Part shown: one piece after another, positions 26,182 to 35,872 of the stretch
How positions within the stretch are numbered: the stretch's first letter is position 1
How the letters are laid out: each line of letters opens with the position of its first letter
Source: Blastopirellula sediminis
GTDB lineage: Bacteria > Planctomycetota > Planctomycetia > Pirellulales > Pirellulaceae
Direction of reading: 5' to 3'
DNA: 64,000 bases
NCBI RefSeq assembly: GCF_020966755.1
Contig: NZ_JAJKFT010000010.1
Coordinates: forward strand, 3,477,513 to 3,541,512
Translations under genes and position numbers: made by a program
The notes under the pieces: model-generated
Seen by the model: only the letters and a program-made list of their open reading frames with translations
What the model was told of the DNA's origin: nothing
Databases searched by the model: none

Positions 26182-27672
26182 TTAGTACTCGGCTTGGAAC
26201 TGGGTGCGGAACAGGAGACCGTCATCGCCGACCAGAATGCCGCTCGACGTGTTGTTCAGCGGGCTGCCGTTGACCTTGGTGACGTCGAACGTCAGCTTCA
26301 GGTTACGCGTGTCGCACGGGTAAAGGTTGAAGCCGGCTGCGTACTCGTCGCGATTTCCGTAGTAACCGCTGACGTACGAGTAGCGAAGGTTGAAGTCGAG
26401 CTTCTTCGGAACGATGAAGTAGCCCCCTTCGACGAAGTAGCCGTGCTGGTAAAGGTTCTCGACCGGCAACGCTCCGTTGGCTTGCAGGTTTTGAATCCAA
26501 CGCATGTAGTACTCCGCGTCGAAGCTGAAGCCGCGCCACATGTAGGCGAAGTCCATCGTGTAAAGGTAAACGTCGAATTCCGAGAGGGTCACGCCTGGCG
26601 CCAGCGCTCCGGCCGAGGTCAGTCGCGTACCGTCGCTCAAGCGAATGAAATCGGACTCGTCGAGCGGCGTTCCGGTGGGACTGCCTGCGTTCGGCGAGTA
26701 GACGAATGAGTGGCCGATTCGCATCAACGGATCGCAGGTCCAGTCGTAGTCGGTCAGCTTCGAGCCGAAGTCGCCGAACGGATCCCAGTAGTTGGTCGCG
26801 GCGAAGGTCAACTTGTCGTCGATGGCGGACGGAGGAACATTCTCGGTTCGATAGCCATCGCCGATCATCGCCTCGAAGTAGCCGTTTTCGCCCACCTTCG
26901 TCGCCCCGAAGATCCCGACGGTACGGCCCGGTCGGAAAAAGTCGGCCGCCATCGGGCGGTCGGCCAGACGCGTATGCTTGGCGCTCAGGATCCACTGGCG
27001 ACTGCCGGGGACTTTGCGTTTGCCGAGGAAGACTTGTTGGTCGTCGTTGAATTCCCAAGCCCACCAGTAGTCGAAAAAGTCGACGGTGTCGGCGCCGTCG
27101 GTGTCGCCGTCAAGCTGAATGAAATAGCTCAACCGCGGATCGATCGCATAGCCGCTGATTTGGAGACGAGCTCGTTCGACTTCAAATTCATTCCGATTGC
27201 GGATCGGTCGCGTGACGCCGGCGTTGTCGGTCCAGCTATCCTCTTCGCGAGCGAAACCGTTGTAACGCAACTGAACCCAGCCGCCGAATTTGATTTCGTA
27301 CGGGTTCTCTTCCGGGTTAAACGGACGAATGACGAATCCCTTGTCATACGTCGTGTACCACTTCATGACATGCTGCTTCGGCGGTTTCGCGTCGTCGCAG
27401 CAGGACGGCTCGTAGAAATAGTCGTAGCATACCGGCAAGCGGTAGATCTCGGGGCCGCCGCCGCAAGCGGCGGGATCCGCTGGGCGAATGCCATAGGCGG
27501 GCTGCAACTCAAGCTTCTGTCGCAGCTCTTGCAGTTCCGCTTGTTGCGCGGCCATTTGTGCGCGAATTTCGGCCAGTTCATCCTGGGCCGACTGTTGCGC
27601 GAATACCGAGTTTCCCGTTAGGGCGCTACCTACCAATAGAGCAGCAGCCGCCGTCCGTGACAGCCAAGACAT
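26182..27672 (-). CDS. OprO/OprP-type porin, paralogue of the next gene
   Basis: The 496-residue protein is a close paralogue of the porin at 24413-25900. It has the same signal peptide layout, a coiled coil with AELREIRAQMAAQQAEL-like heptads (about 30-55), the same HVMKWY, DTDGAD and WDPFGD segments, and a terminal QAEY. The terminal aromatic residue and the strand pattern support outer-membrane insertion through the BAM machinery. It has its own terminator, so the pair could be regulated independently. I saw no clear Pho box in the 203 bp upstream. Confidence 0.85.
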   Translation of the reverse strand: MSWLSRTAAAALLVGSALTGNSVFAQQSAQDELAEIRAQMAAQQAELQELRQKLELQPAYGIRPADPAACGGGPEIYRLPVCYDYFYEPSCCDDAKPPKQHVMKWYTTYDKGFVIRPFNPEENPYEIKFGGWVQLRYNGFAREEDSWTDNAGVTRPIRNRNEFEVERARLQISGYAIDPRLSYFIQLDGDTDGADTVDFFDYWWAWEFNDDQQVFLGKRKVPGSRQWILSAKHTRLADRPMAADFFRPGRTVGIFGATKVGENGYFEAMIGDGYRTENVPPSAIDDKLTFAATNYWDPFGDFGSKLTDYDWTCDPLMRIGHSFVYSPNAGSPTGTPLDESDFIRLSDGTRLTSAGALAPGVTLSEFDVYLYTMDFAYMWRGFSFDAEYYMRWIQNLQANGALPVENLYQHGYFVEGGYFIVPKKLDFNLRYSYVSGYYGNRDEYAAGFNLYPCDTRNLKLTFDVTKVNGSPLNNTSSGILVGDDGLLFRTQFQAEY

Positions 27673-27875
27673 TTGTTCGCTCCCCAGCGATTTGCGAAAA
27701 GAGAATGATCGTTGTTGCTAGGGGGGAAGATCGGCCGACGCCGATCGATCCAATAACGACATTCATCGCTCAGCGGAGGTCCGCACCCCCGTTAGAACCG
27801 CTTATTCCGGCTGTGCGAATTGTTGGGCCTCCGCCCCCAAAAATCAGGCTCGACGATAGCAGTCGCAACTTCCGA

Positions 27876-28253
27876 TCAATCGCCAAACTCCAGGGGAAGG
27901 TTCGCATGCGGAGCAAATCGGAAATGCAGCAGCGGCGCCTTCTTGCGGTGGATCGCAGCGGCGACTTCCATCCGCAGCAAGTCGGCGTATTCGCCGAGCG
28001 TCATCAGAATTTCGTTCGGGTCGAAGTCGGTGTTGGCGATGTCGGCCGAGATGGTGACGAGCATCCGCGTACTGTCTGGCGCCGGCTCGACTTCGACCAC
28101 ATGCAAGATCGGTAAACGGTCGTCGTCGATCTCGCCAGAGAGAACCATCTCCAGCGTCTCCAACACCTGGCGGCATAGTTGCAGCGTCTTCCGATCCACT
28201 TGCGGGCGCGACGTCGACGTTCGTCCCGGTTTACGTGATTTGGCTATATCCAA
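27876..28253 (-). CDS. RbfA-like ribosome-binding-factor-family protein
   Basis: This 125-residue protein has a KH-type pattern like RbfA. The start is basic. DRKTLQLCRQVLETLEMVL, then LPILHVVEVEPAPDSTRMLVTISA, a Met-rich helix (EILMTLGEYADLLRMEVAAAI) and a final PLLHFRFAPH strand parallel RbfA's beta-alpha-beta order. RbfA matures the 30S 5' domain and is usually encoded next to infB or truB. Here it is not, and it lies divergent from the first inositol-monophosphatase gene. It may be a second or divergent member. I rate the family call as moderate. Confidence 0.5.
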   Translation of the reverse strand: MDIAKSRKPGRTSTSRPQVDRKTLQLCRQVLETLEMVLSGEIDDDRLPILHVVEVEPAPDSTRMLVTISADIANTDFDPNEILMTLGEYADLLRMEVAAAIHRKKAPLLHFRFAPHANLPLEFGD

Positions 28254-28399
28254 GTCCCTTATGGTTTGTAGTTATCCGGTAAAGCCGGCGAAGGCTTCTA
28301 GCGGAAGTTTAGAAGGAGACGTTCGCGGAGACTAGGTTCGCCCCGAATTCGCCGCCCCCGGTTGTCGTAATGCCTACAGGCGCCGTATCTTTCCCTTTT

Positions 28400-29209
28400 A
28401 TGAACACTTCGCCGGAAATCGCCGCTCGTTTAGAACTCGCTTTGCAGCTTGCCGTTACCGCAGGTCAGGGGACGCTCAAGCACTTTCAAAAGTCAGGCCT
28501 CGTGGTCGACCGCAAGTCGGACGACTCGCCGGTGACAGTCGCCGACCGCGAAGCGGAAACGTTCATACGTAACCAACTGGCCGAAAAGTTCCCCGCCGAC
28601 GGCATCATTGGGGAAGAATTCGGCGTGACCGAAGGAACCGGCGACTTCCGCTGGATTATTGACCCGATCGACGGCACCAAAAGCTTCGTCGCCGGCGTCC
28701 CCCTCTATGGGACGCTGATCGGCATCGAACAAGCCGGCCAAAACGTCGCCGGCGTGATCTACATCCCTGGCCTCGACGAAATGGTCTACGCCGCCAAAGG
28801 CTGCGGCGCCTGGTACAAAAAAGGGGACGCCGAGCCGCAGTTGACCCGCGTCAACGACGCGAAGTCGCTTAAAGACGGCGTCTTCGTCACCTCGCAGGTC
28901 AACACGTTCGCTCGCCGCGACGCCTTTGAGGCGTTCAATCGCCTGGAAGCGGCCTCGTTCATTACCCGCACTTGGGGCGATTGCTACGGCTACTTGCTGG
29001 TCGTTACTGGGCGCGCCGTTGCGATGGTCGATCCGATGCTCAGCGTCTGGGACGCCGCCGCGATCCAGCCGATCATGGAAGAAGCCGGAGGCGCCTTCGT
29101 CGACTGGCGCGGCGAACCGACCGTCCACAGCGGTGAAGGAATCGGCGCCAATCCGCACGTCCTGCCCGAGGTGTTGGCGATCTGTCGCGAGTATCCTCGA
29201 CTCCCCTAG
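28400..29209 (+). CDS. Inositol-monophosphatase/HisN-type phosphatase
   Basis: The 269-residue member of the inositol-monophosphatase superfamily has the metal-binding signatures GEEFG (about 74-78), WIIDPIDGTKSF (about 88-99) and WDAAAIQPI (about 210-218). The DSPVTVADREAE segment near 38-49 is typical of histidinol-phosphate phosphatases of the IMPase type (HisN). The start at 28400 aligns with the paralogue downstream (MNTPQLF) and avoids a ten-residue extension. It hydrolyses small sugar or histidinol phosphates with magnesium. A second copy follows 115 bp downstream on the same strand. Confidence 0.88.
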   Translation: MNTSPEIAARLELALQLAVTAGQGTLKHFQKSGLVVDRKSDDSPVTVADREAETFIRNQLAEKFPADGIIGEEFGVTEGTGDFRWIIDPIDGTKSFVAGVPLYGTLIGIEQAGQNVAGVIYIPGLDEMVYAAKGCGAWYKKGDAEPQLTRVNDAKSLKDGVFVTSQVNTFARRDAFEAFNRLEAASFITRTWGDCYGYLLVVTGRAVAMVDPMLSVWDAAAIQPIMEEAGGAFVDWRGEPTVHSGEGIGANPHVLPEVLAICREYPRLP

Positions 29210-29324
29210 CCCACCCCGCAGCAGCGCCGTTTTGCGTGAAGTTGGCGAAAACTTCCCTCCGTTTGGCGCAACAGCGGCAACTCCCTGTTGTCAGCTTTTA
29301 TTTCCCTCCTTTATTCTCTCCGGT

Positions 29325-30134
29325 ATGAACACGCCCCAACTCTTTGCCGATCGCTTGGAACTCGCCCGCACGCTCGCCGTCGAAGCGGGCAAGGGAACGC
29401 TCGCCTATTTTCAGACCGACGGCCTCGTCGTTGAAAGCAAGTCGGACGACTCGCCGGTCACGATCGCCGACCGCCAGGCCGAAGAGCTGATCCGCCAACG
29501 GGTCCTCGAGCAGTTCCCCGACGACAGCCTCCTCGGCGAAGAGTATGGCGCCCACAAAGGGACGAGCCCCTTCCGCTGGATCGTCGATCCGGTCGACGGC
29601 ACGAAGGCGTTCGTCTCCGGCGTTCCGCTCTACGGCACGATGATCGGCGTCGAGTACGAAGGTCGCCCCGCGATCGGCGCGATCTACATCCCCGGACTCG
29701 ACGAGTTGGTCTATGCTGCGACCGGTCACGGCGCCTGGCATGTCCGCTCAGGCGGTGAGCCGAAGCCGGCCAAGGTGAATAATGATACCCCTCTGGCGGA
29801 CGGCCTGTTCGTCACGTCCCAGGCCAGCAAATTCGCCGCTCGCGACGCCAAAGCGGCGTACGACCAGCTGGAAGAGGCTGCCTGGCTGACGCGGACCTGG
29901 GCCGATGCCTACGGATACGTCCTGGTGGCCACAGGACGGGCTGTGGTGATGGTCGACCCGATCATGAGCGTCTGGGACGCCTCGGCCGCCCAGCCGATCC
30001 TAGAGGAAGCTGGCGGCATCTTCACCGACTGGCAAGGCGAACCGACTGCCCACCACCATGAGGGGGTTGGCTGCAGCAAAAGCGTCCACGGCCAGATTCT
30101 GGAGATCCTCCGGAAGTTTCCGCGGACCGAATAA
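29325..30134 (+). CDS. Inositol-monophosphatase/HisN-type phosphatase, second copy
   Basis: The 269-residue protein is very similar to its neighbour: same length, same DSPVTIADRQAE, GEEYG, WIVDPVDGTKAF and WDASAAQPI motifs. It is a tandem duplication that has diverged at many positions. The start at 29325 aligns exactly with the first copy. A longer frame would overlap that gene. Both copies retain every catalytic signature, so both are likely active, perhaps with different substrates (histidinol phosphate, inositol phosphate or adenosine bisphosphate). A non-coding repeat array begins five bases after its stop. Confidence 0.87.
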   Translation: MNTPQLFADRLELARTLAVEAGKGTLAYFQTDGLVVESKSDDSPVTIADRQAEELIRQRVLEQFPDDSLLGEEYGAHKGTSPFRWIVDPVDGTKAFVSGVPLYGTMIGVEYEGRPAIGAIYIPGLDELVYAATGHGAWHVRSGGEPKPAKVNNDTPLADGLFVTSQASKFAARDAKAAYDQLEEAAWLTRTWADAYGYVLVATGRAVVMVDPIMSVWDASAAQPILEEAGGIFTDWQGEPTAHHHEGVGCSKSVHGQILEILRKFPRTE

Positions 30135-30177
30135 CCGGGACTGGACCGGACCGCTTCGTTTTTTTTGCCTCGGGTGC

Positions 30178-30196
30178 CACGGCTCTGTGAGCCGTG
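30178..30196. repeat. Short palindrome, REP-like
   Basis: CACGGCTC, three bases, GAGCCGTG: an eight-bp perfect stem inserted between the first two cores of the tandem array. Confidence 0.6.
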
Positions 30197-30438
30197 TCTT
30201 CGCCGCCTGAACCAAGCAAACGACGTTCGCCATCTCGGCGAAACTGGACCGGACCGTTTATTTTTTTTGCCGGTCCGCTCATCAGGCCCGTGCAATTGGT
30301 TCGTACCCAAACGGACAGTGGACTGGACTGCATCATTTTTTTCGCCGGACCAAACCGCGATCCGGGCTGCAATTGTTTTGCGCCCAAATGAACAGTGGAC
30401 TGGACCGCGCATTTTTTTTCGCGTCGGGTCACATCTTC

Positions 30439-30524
30439 GTAGGGTCCGCTCTGCGGACAAACGAACCGCCGATTGATTTCGCCAACTCTTGCGCACTTCC
30501 CGCGGTCCGCAGAGCGGACCCTAC
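30439..30524. repeat. Inverted pair of a 20-bp palindromic element
   Basis: The 20 bp at 30439-30458 and the 20 bp at 30505-30524 are exact reverse complements, and each arm is itself nearly palindromic (GTCCGC/GCGGAC). The pair brackets 46 bp and accounts for most of the extra length between array cores four and five. Confidence 0.75.
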
Positions 30525-30638
30525 GGCCGGAGTGGACTGGATCGCTCCATTTTTTTTCGCCGGACTGAACGGCGTTCCGGGCTGCAATTGTTTTGCGCCC
30601 AAATGAACAGTGGACTGGACCGCGCATTTTTTTCTTCG

Positions 30639-30660
30639 GTAGGGTGCGTCGAGACGCACC
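30639..30660. repeat. Palindromic element GTAGGGTGCGTC-type
   Basis: GGTGCGTC, two bases, GACGCACC: a perfect eight-bp stem, preceded by GTAG. The GTAGGGT flank is shared with the elements at 30439 and 30722, though the stem sequence differs. Confidence 0.6.
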
Positions 30661-31120
30661 AGGAACCTGCCCAAGTCGCTTGGTTTCACTTCGCGTGGAA
30701 ACGCAAAAGACGCAGGCTCGCGGTCCGCACAGCGGACCCTACCCAGAGTGAACGACGCAATCGATCACAACTCCGTGCGCTTTGTCAACAGACAAACTCG
30801 TTCCATCGATGTCGCTCGTTCTGTGGCGCCTGACGAAAGCTCCGCAAGACAGTCCTGCGCAGGCTTGCCGAGACGGGAACAATTCTTCCCTAGAAAAAAC
30901 GTCCGCCCGATTTCTCGTTTTTTTTGATTTCGAGGCGCACCGCGCCTGGCCCGTCGCTATCAAACATTGTGCACAGTGTTCGCCTGGCCCCAAAGGCGTG
31001 GCGTACGGCGGAGTTTATCGGCGACCGCCCCGTCGCTTTCCGCCGCATGAGACTGTGCGCCCCATCATGCCTGAACTCATATTTCCAATTCCATATTCGT
31101 CATGTTCAGGACCTTTACCT
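30640..31120. other. Gene-free region upstream of the DUF1559 gene
   Basis: I see no coding sequence in these 481 bp. The first part holds two palindromes (30639-30660 and 30722-30742). The remainder has no hairpin, promoter or gene that I can defend. Long open frames here lack coding character. Confidence 0.5.
30722..30742. repeat. Third copy of the GGTCCGC palindromic element
   Basis: GGTCCGC, three bases, GCGGACC followed by CTAC. It matches the arm at 30505-30524 apart from the loop, so the element exists in at least three copies within 300 bp. Confidence 0.65.
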
Positions 31121-32164
<1,044 letters not shown>

Positions 32165-32263
32165 GCGACTCCCGAGTCGAAGCGAGCGGCCGGCTTTGTG
32201 CTTGCCGGCCGCTTGCCGCATCGTTTCGATTTCAGACACGCACGATTCCTTGGGAGGCACGTG

Positions 32264-32683
32264 ATGCACTCAATTCGCCTAAAAATTTCCGGCGCCGCCG
32301 GAGTTCTCACGCTGTCGCTGTTGCTCGGCTGCGGCGGCAAGTCTGGTCCGATCCTCGCTCCGGTCGAAGGGAGCGTCACCAAAGATGGCCAGCCGATCTC
32401 CGGCGCCCAGGTGATGTTCTATCCCGACGCCGGTCGCCCTTCGGTCGGTCAAACCGACGGCGACGGCCATTACTCGCTTCGCTTCACCGCCGATCGCCCA
32501 GGAGCGGTCCTGGGAAGTCATCAAGTCACGATCACCTACGGCGGCCGACCAGAGCCGGGAGCAATCTCAGAAACCGGAGAAAAAAGATCGGCCGGCGGCC
32601 GCGGCGGCATCCCGAAAGAATTCAACTGGCCCGAGCCGGTGGTGATTGAGGATCGAGCCAATCACGTTGATTTCGCGCTGTAG
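32264..32683 (+). CDS. Small lipoprotein, carboxypeptidase-regulatory-like fold
   Basis: The 139-residue protein begins with a lipoprotein signal (hydrophobic segment ending LLLGCGG). A beta-sandwich follows of the transthyretin/carboxypeptidase-regulatory type: VEGSVTKDGQPISGAQVMFYP, in part, then TDGDGHYSLRF and a HQVTITYGG strand. Genes like this are regularly paired with DUF1559 genes, as here. The start at 32264 follows GGGAGG at good spacing. Its role is probably cell-surface binding or assembly next to the DUF1559 product; this is inferred from the pairing only. Confidence 0.85.
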   Translation: MHSIRLKISGAAGVLTLSLLLGCGGKSGPILAPVEGSVTKDGQPISGAQVMFYPDAGRPSVGQTDGDGHYSLRFTADRPGAVLGSHQVTITYGGRPEPGAISETGEKRSAGGRGGIPKEFNWPEPVVIEDRANHVDFAL

Positions 32684-32771
32684 CGGTCCTAGTCGCGGGC
32701 AAGCGAGTTAAGATGTAAGTCCAGCAACTTACCTCTGGCGACTCCCCCTGCGACAAGTCGAAGGACTCGGA

Positions 32772-33281
32772 ATGGATCTGCTCGATCGACTCTTAGGCCA
32801 TGACGCGTTTACGACGCGCCAGTTGCTGGATCTGGCGGAGCGACTCGACGACGAGCAACTCGATCGAGAGTTCGACATCGCTCACCGAACCGTGCGGCGA
32901 ACCTTCGAGCATGTCGTCTGGAATGTCGAGTGTTGGACCGACTTGATGATCGGGCGCAAGGTTCGCACGCACACGGCGTCACATTGTTCGATCGCCGAAC
33001 TGAAGACGCGGTACGCGGCCGCCTCGGATGAATTCGTCCGCTTTGCTCGGAAAGTCGTCGACGAACGGCGGCTGGACGAGACTTTCGTCGATACGCTCGA
33101 CAAGCCTCCTACGGCGAAACCGTTGGGAGGCGTCATCGTTCATCTCGCGACGCATGGCATGCATCATCGAGCCCATTTGCTGTTTATGCTCAGGCGACTC
33201 GGCGTGGAGAACCTCCCCGAAGGGGACGCTTTGGGATGGGAGTTGTCGTTGCCGGGCCTATCCTACGAAGTCCAGGGCTAA
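32772..33281 (+). CDS. DinB-family protein
   Basis: The 169-residue four-helix-bundle protein has the DinB metal-ligand pattern: one His in helix two (FEHVVWN, about 37-43) and two in the last helix pair (HGMHHRAHL, near 124-133). Members are often thiol-S-transferases or of unknown activity. It converges with the DJ-1/DUF6714 gene and their stop codons share three bases, so the 3' ends are locked together. No metal or thiol gene is adjacent. Confidence 0.8.
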   Translation: MDLLDRLLGHDAFTTRQLLDLAERLDDEQLDREFDIAHRTVRRTFEHVVWNVECWTDLMIGRKVRTHTASHCSIAELKTRYAAASDEFVRFARKVVDERRLDETFVDTLDKPPTAKPLGGVIVHLATHGMHHRAHLLFMLRRLGVENLPEGDALGWELSLPGLSYEVQG

Positions 33282-34465
33282 TCGGCCGGATCATTCGCTT
33301 CGTTCCAATAGCCGGCCAACGCTTCTAGGTTTTCTTCCTGATGGGAGAACCTTTTGTAGAGGAACTTCAAGTAGCGCCGAACCGCTTCCCGCTGCAGCGA
33401 CGTCAGCAGTCCGAAGGACTCCGCGGAACCGCCGATCACGCGAACTTGGATGTCCTGATGGAAGGTTCCTTCTAGATCGGCGACCAAGAACGCCGGCAAG
33501 TGGAATCGCATTCCCGCGCCGTCGAAGAAGGATAGGCTGCTCTCGCAACAGTTAAGCAAGTCGGGCGGAATTCGCGACCAATCGAGCTTCTCGTCCTGTT
33601 CACGAATTTTGGCCAACTCTTCTGCGGACGCATAGTCGTCGAGCCCCTGCCCTTGCAGCAAACCGACGCCGTCGCCGAGGGTAACGCCGGCAAACGCTGC
33701 GCGGATGAAGGCGATCAGTTCTTCCTTTGCTTTCTCTTCGGGAAATCGAACCCCCAGCTTCGCCCCAATCCGCTTGGCGGTCGCTGCACGCCGAGCGGTT
33801 AGTTCCGCCGTTTGCTGCGTCACCCTGGAGAGGATCACTGGCGGCGCCTGGTTCGGTTCGCCGCAATCAAACGGTGGATCGGGAGCATATTGAATCGCGA
33901 GCTGAATCGCCTGGGCGACCTCTTCCCCTCGCAGCAGTGCGGCGACTTGAAGTGCGCCGTCGATGCCGGAGGTGAGTCCCGCGGCGCTGACGTATTTGCC
34001 GTCGACGACAACGCGCTGTTTCGACGGCTGGGCGCCGAAGTATTTCAGCAGCGGCAGCGCCGTCCAGTGGGTTGTCGCCGCTCTTCCTTTCAGCAGTCCC
34101 GCCGCGCCGCAAACAATCGAGCCGGTACAGACCGAGAAGACGCACTTCGCTTTCGTCGCCCGCTTGCGGAGGAACTTCAGCACTTCCTCGTCTTCCATCA
34201 GTTCCTCTTGGCCAGGTCCGCCGGGGACGAGCAACAGGTCGATCGGGCCGACCTCATCGAACGTCGCATCTGGCAGCAGCCCAAGTCCTAGATGATCGCG
34301 GATCGGCTCGTTTCGTTTCCAAAGGGTTTGGAACGAACTATTCGGCAACCGGGCCAATACCGAGAAAGGACCGGTCAGATCGATCTGGTCCATGTTCGGG
34401 AAGAGGATCGCCGCGATCGCGATTCGCTGCTTTGGCGGGACAATTTCGATTGTGGAAGAACTCAT
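33278..34465 (-). CDS. DJ-1/PfpI domain fused to a DUF6714-like domain
   Basis: The 395-residue protein has two parts. Residues 14-200 form a DJ-1/PfpI amidotransferase-like domain with nucleophile C113 in FSVCTGS and the family strand LLLVPGGPG. Residues from about 240 match a DUF6714-like domain (SFFDGAGMRFHLPAFLVADL in the middle, LTSLQREAVRRYLKFLY near the end). The first part resembles isonitrile hydratases. The second domain usually occurs alone. The fusion is continuous, with no frameshift visible. It is followed by a DinB gene in convergent orientation. The biochemical role is unknown. Confidence 0.78.
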   Translation of the reverse strand: MSSSTIEIVPPKQRIAIAAILFPNMDQIDLTGPFSVLARLPNSSFQTLWKRNEPIRDHLGLGLLPDATFDEVGPIDLLLVPGGPGQEELMEDEEVLKFLRKRATKAKCVFSVCTGSIVCGAAGLLKGRAATTHWTALPLLKYFGAQPSKQRVVVDGKYVSAAGLTSGIDGALQVAALLRGEEVAQAIQLAIQYAPDPPFDCGEPNQAPPVILSRVTQQTAELTARRAATAKRIGAKLGVRFPEEKAKEELIAFIRAAFAGVTLGDGVGLLQGQGLDDYASAEELAKIREQDEKLDWSRIPPDLLNCCESSLSFFDGAGMRFHLPAFLVADLEGTFHQDIQVRVIGGSAESFGLLTSLQREAVRRYLKFLYKRFSHQEENLEALAGYWNEANDPAD

Positions 34466-34666
34466 GGCGACGTCAGACGTGAAGAGGATGGGAGTCGTTA
34501 AATTGTCAAGTTTTTTTGTGCAGGAAACGTTGGTTGCATCCCTACTATATTGCTCAACTAGCGAGATCGCAGCGCCGATCGTCGTCGAAATGGAGGTAGA
34601 ATAGACGATGATTCGTCGGCGACGGCTGCCGGTTGACGAAGCAGGAATTGTCCCGAAGAGAGTTTT

Positions 34667-35815
34667 ATGCGAATTGCGATTGCCGGTGCGATCTTACTGC
34701 TGACTATCGCCGCGCCCGTGGCGGCGGAAGAAACGTTGGGGATCGTCAAGGAAAAGCCGACGGAAGGTTTCTTTGTAGAGATCGACGGCGGCTACATGGT
34801 TCCGTATGAAATGCAGATCCCGGGAACCGAAGTCAAGTTGGCGATGGTCCCCGTGCCAGGCGGAACGCACGTGATGGGAACCGGCGACTCCGCTTATCGC
34901 GTCAAGATCGAGCCGTTCTGGATGGCGCAGACCGAGACGACATGGGGGCAGTACCACGAGTTCATGCAGCTGCATGACCTGTTCAAAAAATTCAAGCGAG
35001 CGAAAGTTCGTCTCGTTACCGACGAAAACAAAATCGATGCGGTTACGGTTCCGACTCCCCTTCGCGATCGCATTTGCTCGGATGCGTTGCCGTTTGATAA
35101 CGGAGACAACCCGCAGCAGGTGGCGGTGACGATGACGCAGTACGCCGCGATGCAGTTCAGTAAATGGCTAAGTCGCTTGACCGGCCAACAATATCGACTG
35201 CCGAGCGAAGCGGAATGGGAACATGCGGCGCTCGGCGGAACGGTTGGTCCTTATTCGTGTGGAGGCGTCGATAAACTGCAGGACTATGCGTGGTATGTCG
35301 CGAACGCTGACGAAAAGCTGCATCAAGTCGGTGGGAAGTTGCCGAACCAATATGGTCTGTACGACATGCAGGGGAACGTTTGGGAATGGGTGCTCGACGC
35401 CTATGTCGCGGCGCCTCCGGCCGAACTGTCGGGCAAGACGCTCACGGTAGCGGAAGCGATCGAGTGGCCGATCGAGCCATATCCGCTTTGTTTAAAAGGG
35501 GGATCGTGGGACGATGGTCCGGAAGCGTGCAAAGTCGCTGCAAAGCTTGGCTCGGATGATGAGGAGTGGAAAATGCACGATCCGAACATTCCGCTTAGTC
35601 CCTGGTGGTTCACCAACTATCCGGCGAACTGCGTTGGTTTTCGGGTGATTCGCCCGTTGCAGCGGTTGCCCAACGAGGCGATGGTCCGGTACTGGGAACC
35701 ATCAGCCGCAGAGACGAAGCGGGATATTATCGATCGTGTGACCGGCCAGTGGGGCGAAATTGGCCTGGTCGATGAGAAACTGCCGGAAGCGATGAAGAAA
35801 GCGCACCAAGAATAA
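34667..35815 (+). CDS. SUMF1/FGE-like exported protein, copy 1
   Basis: The 382-residue protein has a signal peptide (about 1-22) and a C-type-lectin-like SUMF1 domain from about 60. Visible marks are WGQYHEFMQL, YRLPSEAEWEHAALGG, YDMQGNVWEWVLDAY and CVGFRVIRPL. In formylglycine-generating enzymes the active-site segment has Cys at the third and eighth positions after GGS. Here GGS is followed by WDDGPEAC, so only the second cysteine is kept. It is therefore unlikely to make formylglycine by the known route, but the fold is intact. A paralogue follows 57 bp after its stop. Confidence 0.85.
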   Translation: MRIAIAGAILLLTIAAPVAAEETLGIVKEKPTEGFFVEIDGGYMVPYEMQIPGTEVKLAMVPVPGGTHVMGTGDSAYRVKIEPFWMAQTETTWGQYHEFMQLHDLFKKFKRAKVRLVTDENKIDAVTVPTPLRDRICSDALPFDNGDNPQQVAVTMTQYAAMQFSKWLSRLTGQQYRLPSEAEWEHAALGGTVGPYSCGGVDKLQDYAWYVANADEKLHQVGGKLPNQYGLYDMQGNVWEWVLDAYVAAPPAELSGKTLTVAEAIEWPIEPYPLCLKGGSWDDGPEACKVAAKLGSDDEEWKMHDPNIPLSPWWFTNYPANCVGFRVIRPLQRLPNEAMVRYWEPSAAETKRDIIDRVTGQWGEIGLVDEKLPEAMKKAHQE

Positions 35816-35872
35816 GGGCGTGTCGTCTGCTGGGAAGATCGCTTGAAATCGATTCAGCCGATACGGAACGAT

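Larger units (their letters stand above)
30139..30639. repeat. Tandem array of a ~78-bp unit with a poly-T core
   Basis: Six copies of a core reading GGACTGGACCG, then about six variable bases, then seven or eight T and usually a GCCGG (starts at 30139, 30242, 30320, 30397, 30534 and 30612). Three start-to-start steps are 78, 77 and 78 bp. The two longer steps (103 and 137) contain inserted palindromes at 30178-30196 and 30439-30524. The 58 bp at 30361-30418 are repeated exactly at 30576-30633. No coding frame runs through the array with good codon use. It lies between the second phosphatase gene and the DUF1559 gene. Confidence 0.85.

Noticed and set aside
30139-30639. Tandem repeats as a CRISPR array
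   Set aside because: The units have no constant repeat with unique spacers of equal length, the intervening sequence is itself repeated, and no cas gene is near.
30782-31120. In-frame N-terminal extension of the DUF1559 protein
   Set aside because: The extension lacks coding character and would place the pilin leader 113 residues inside the protein, where it could not be cleaved as usual.
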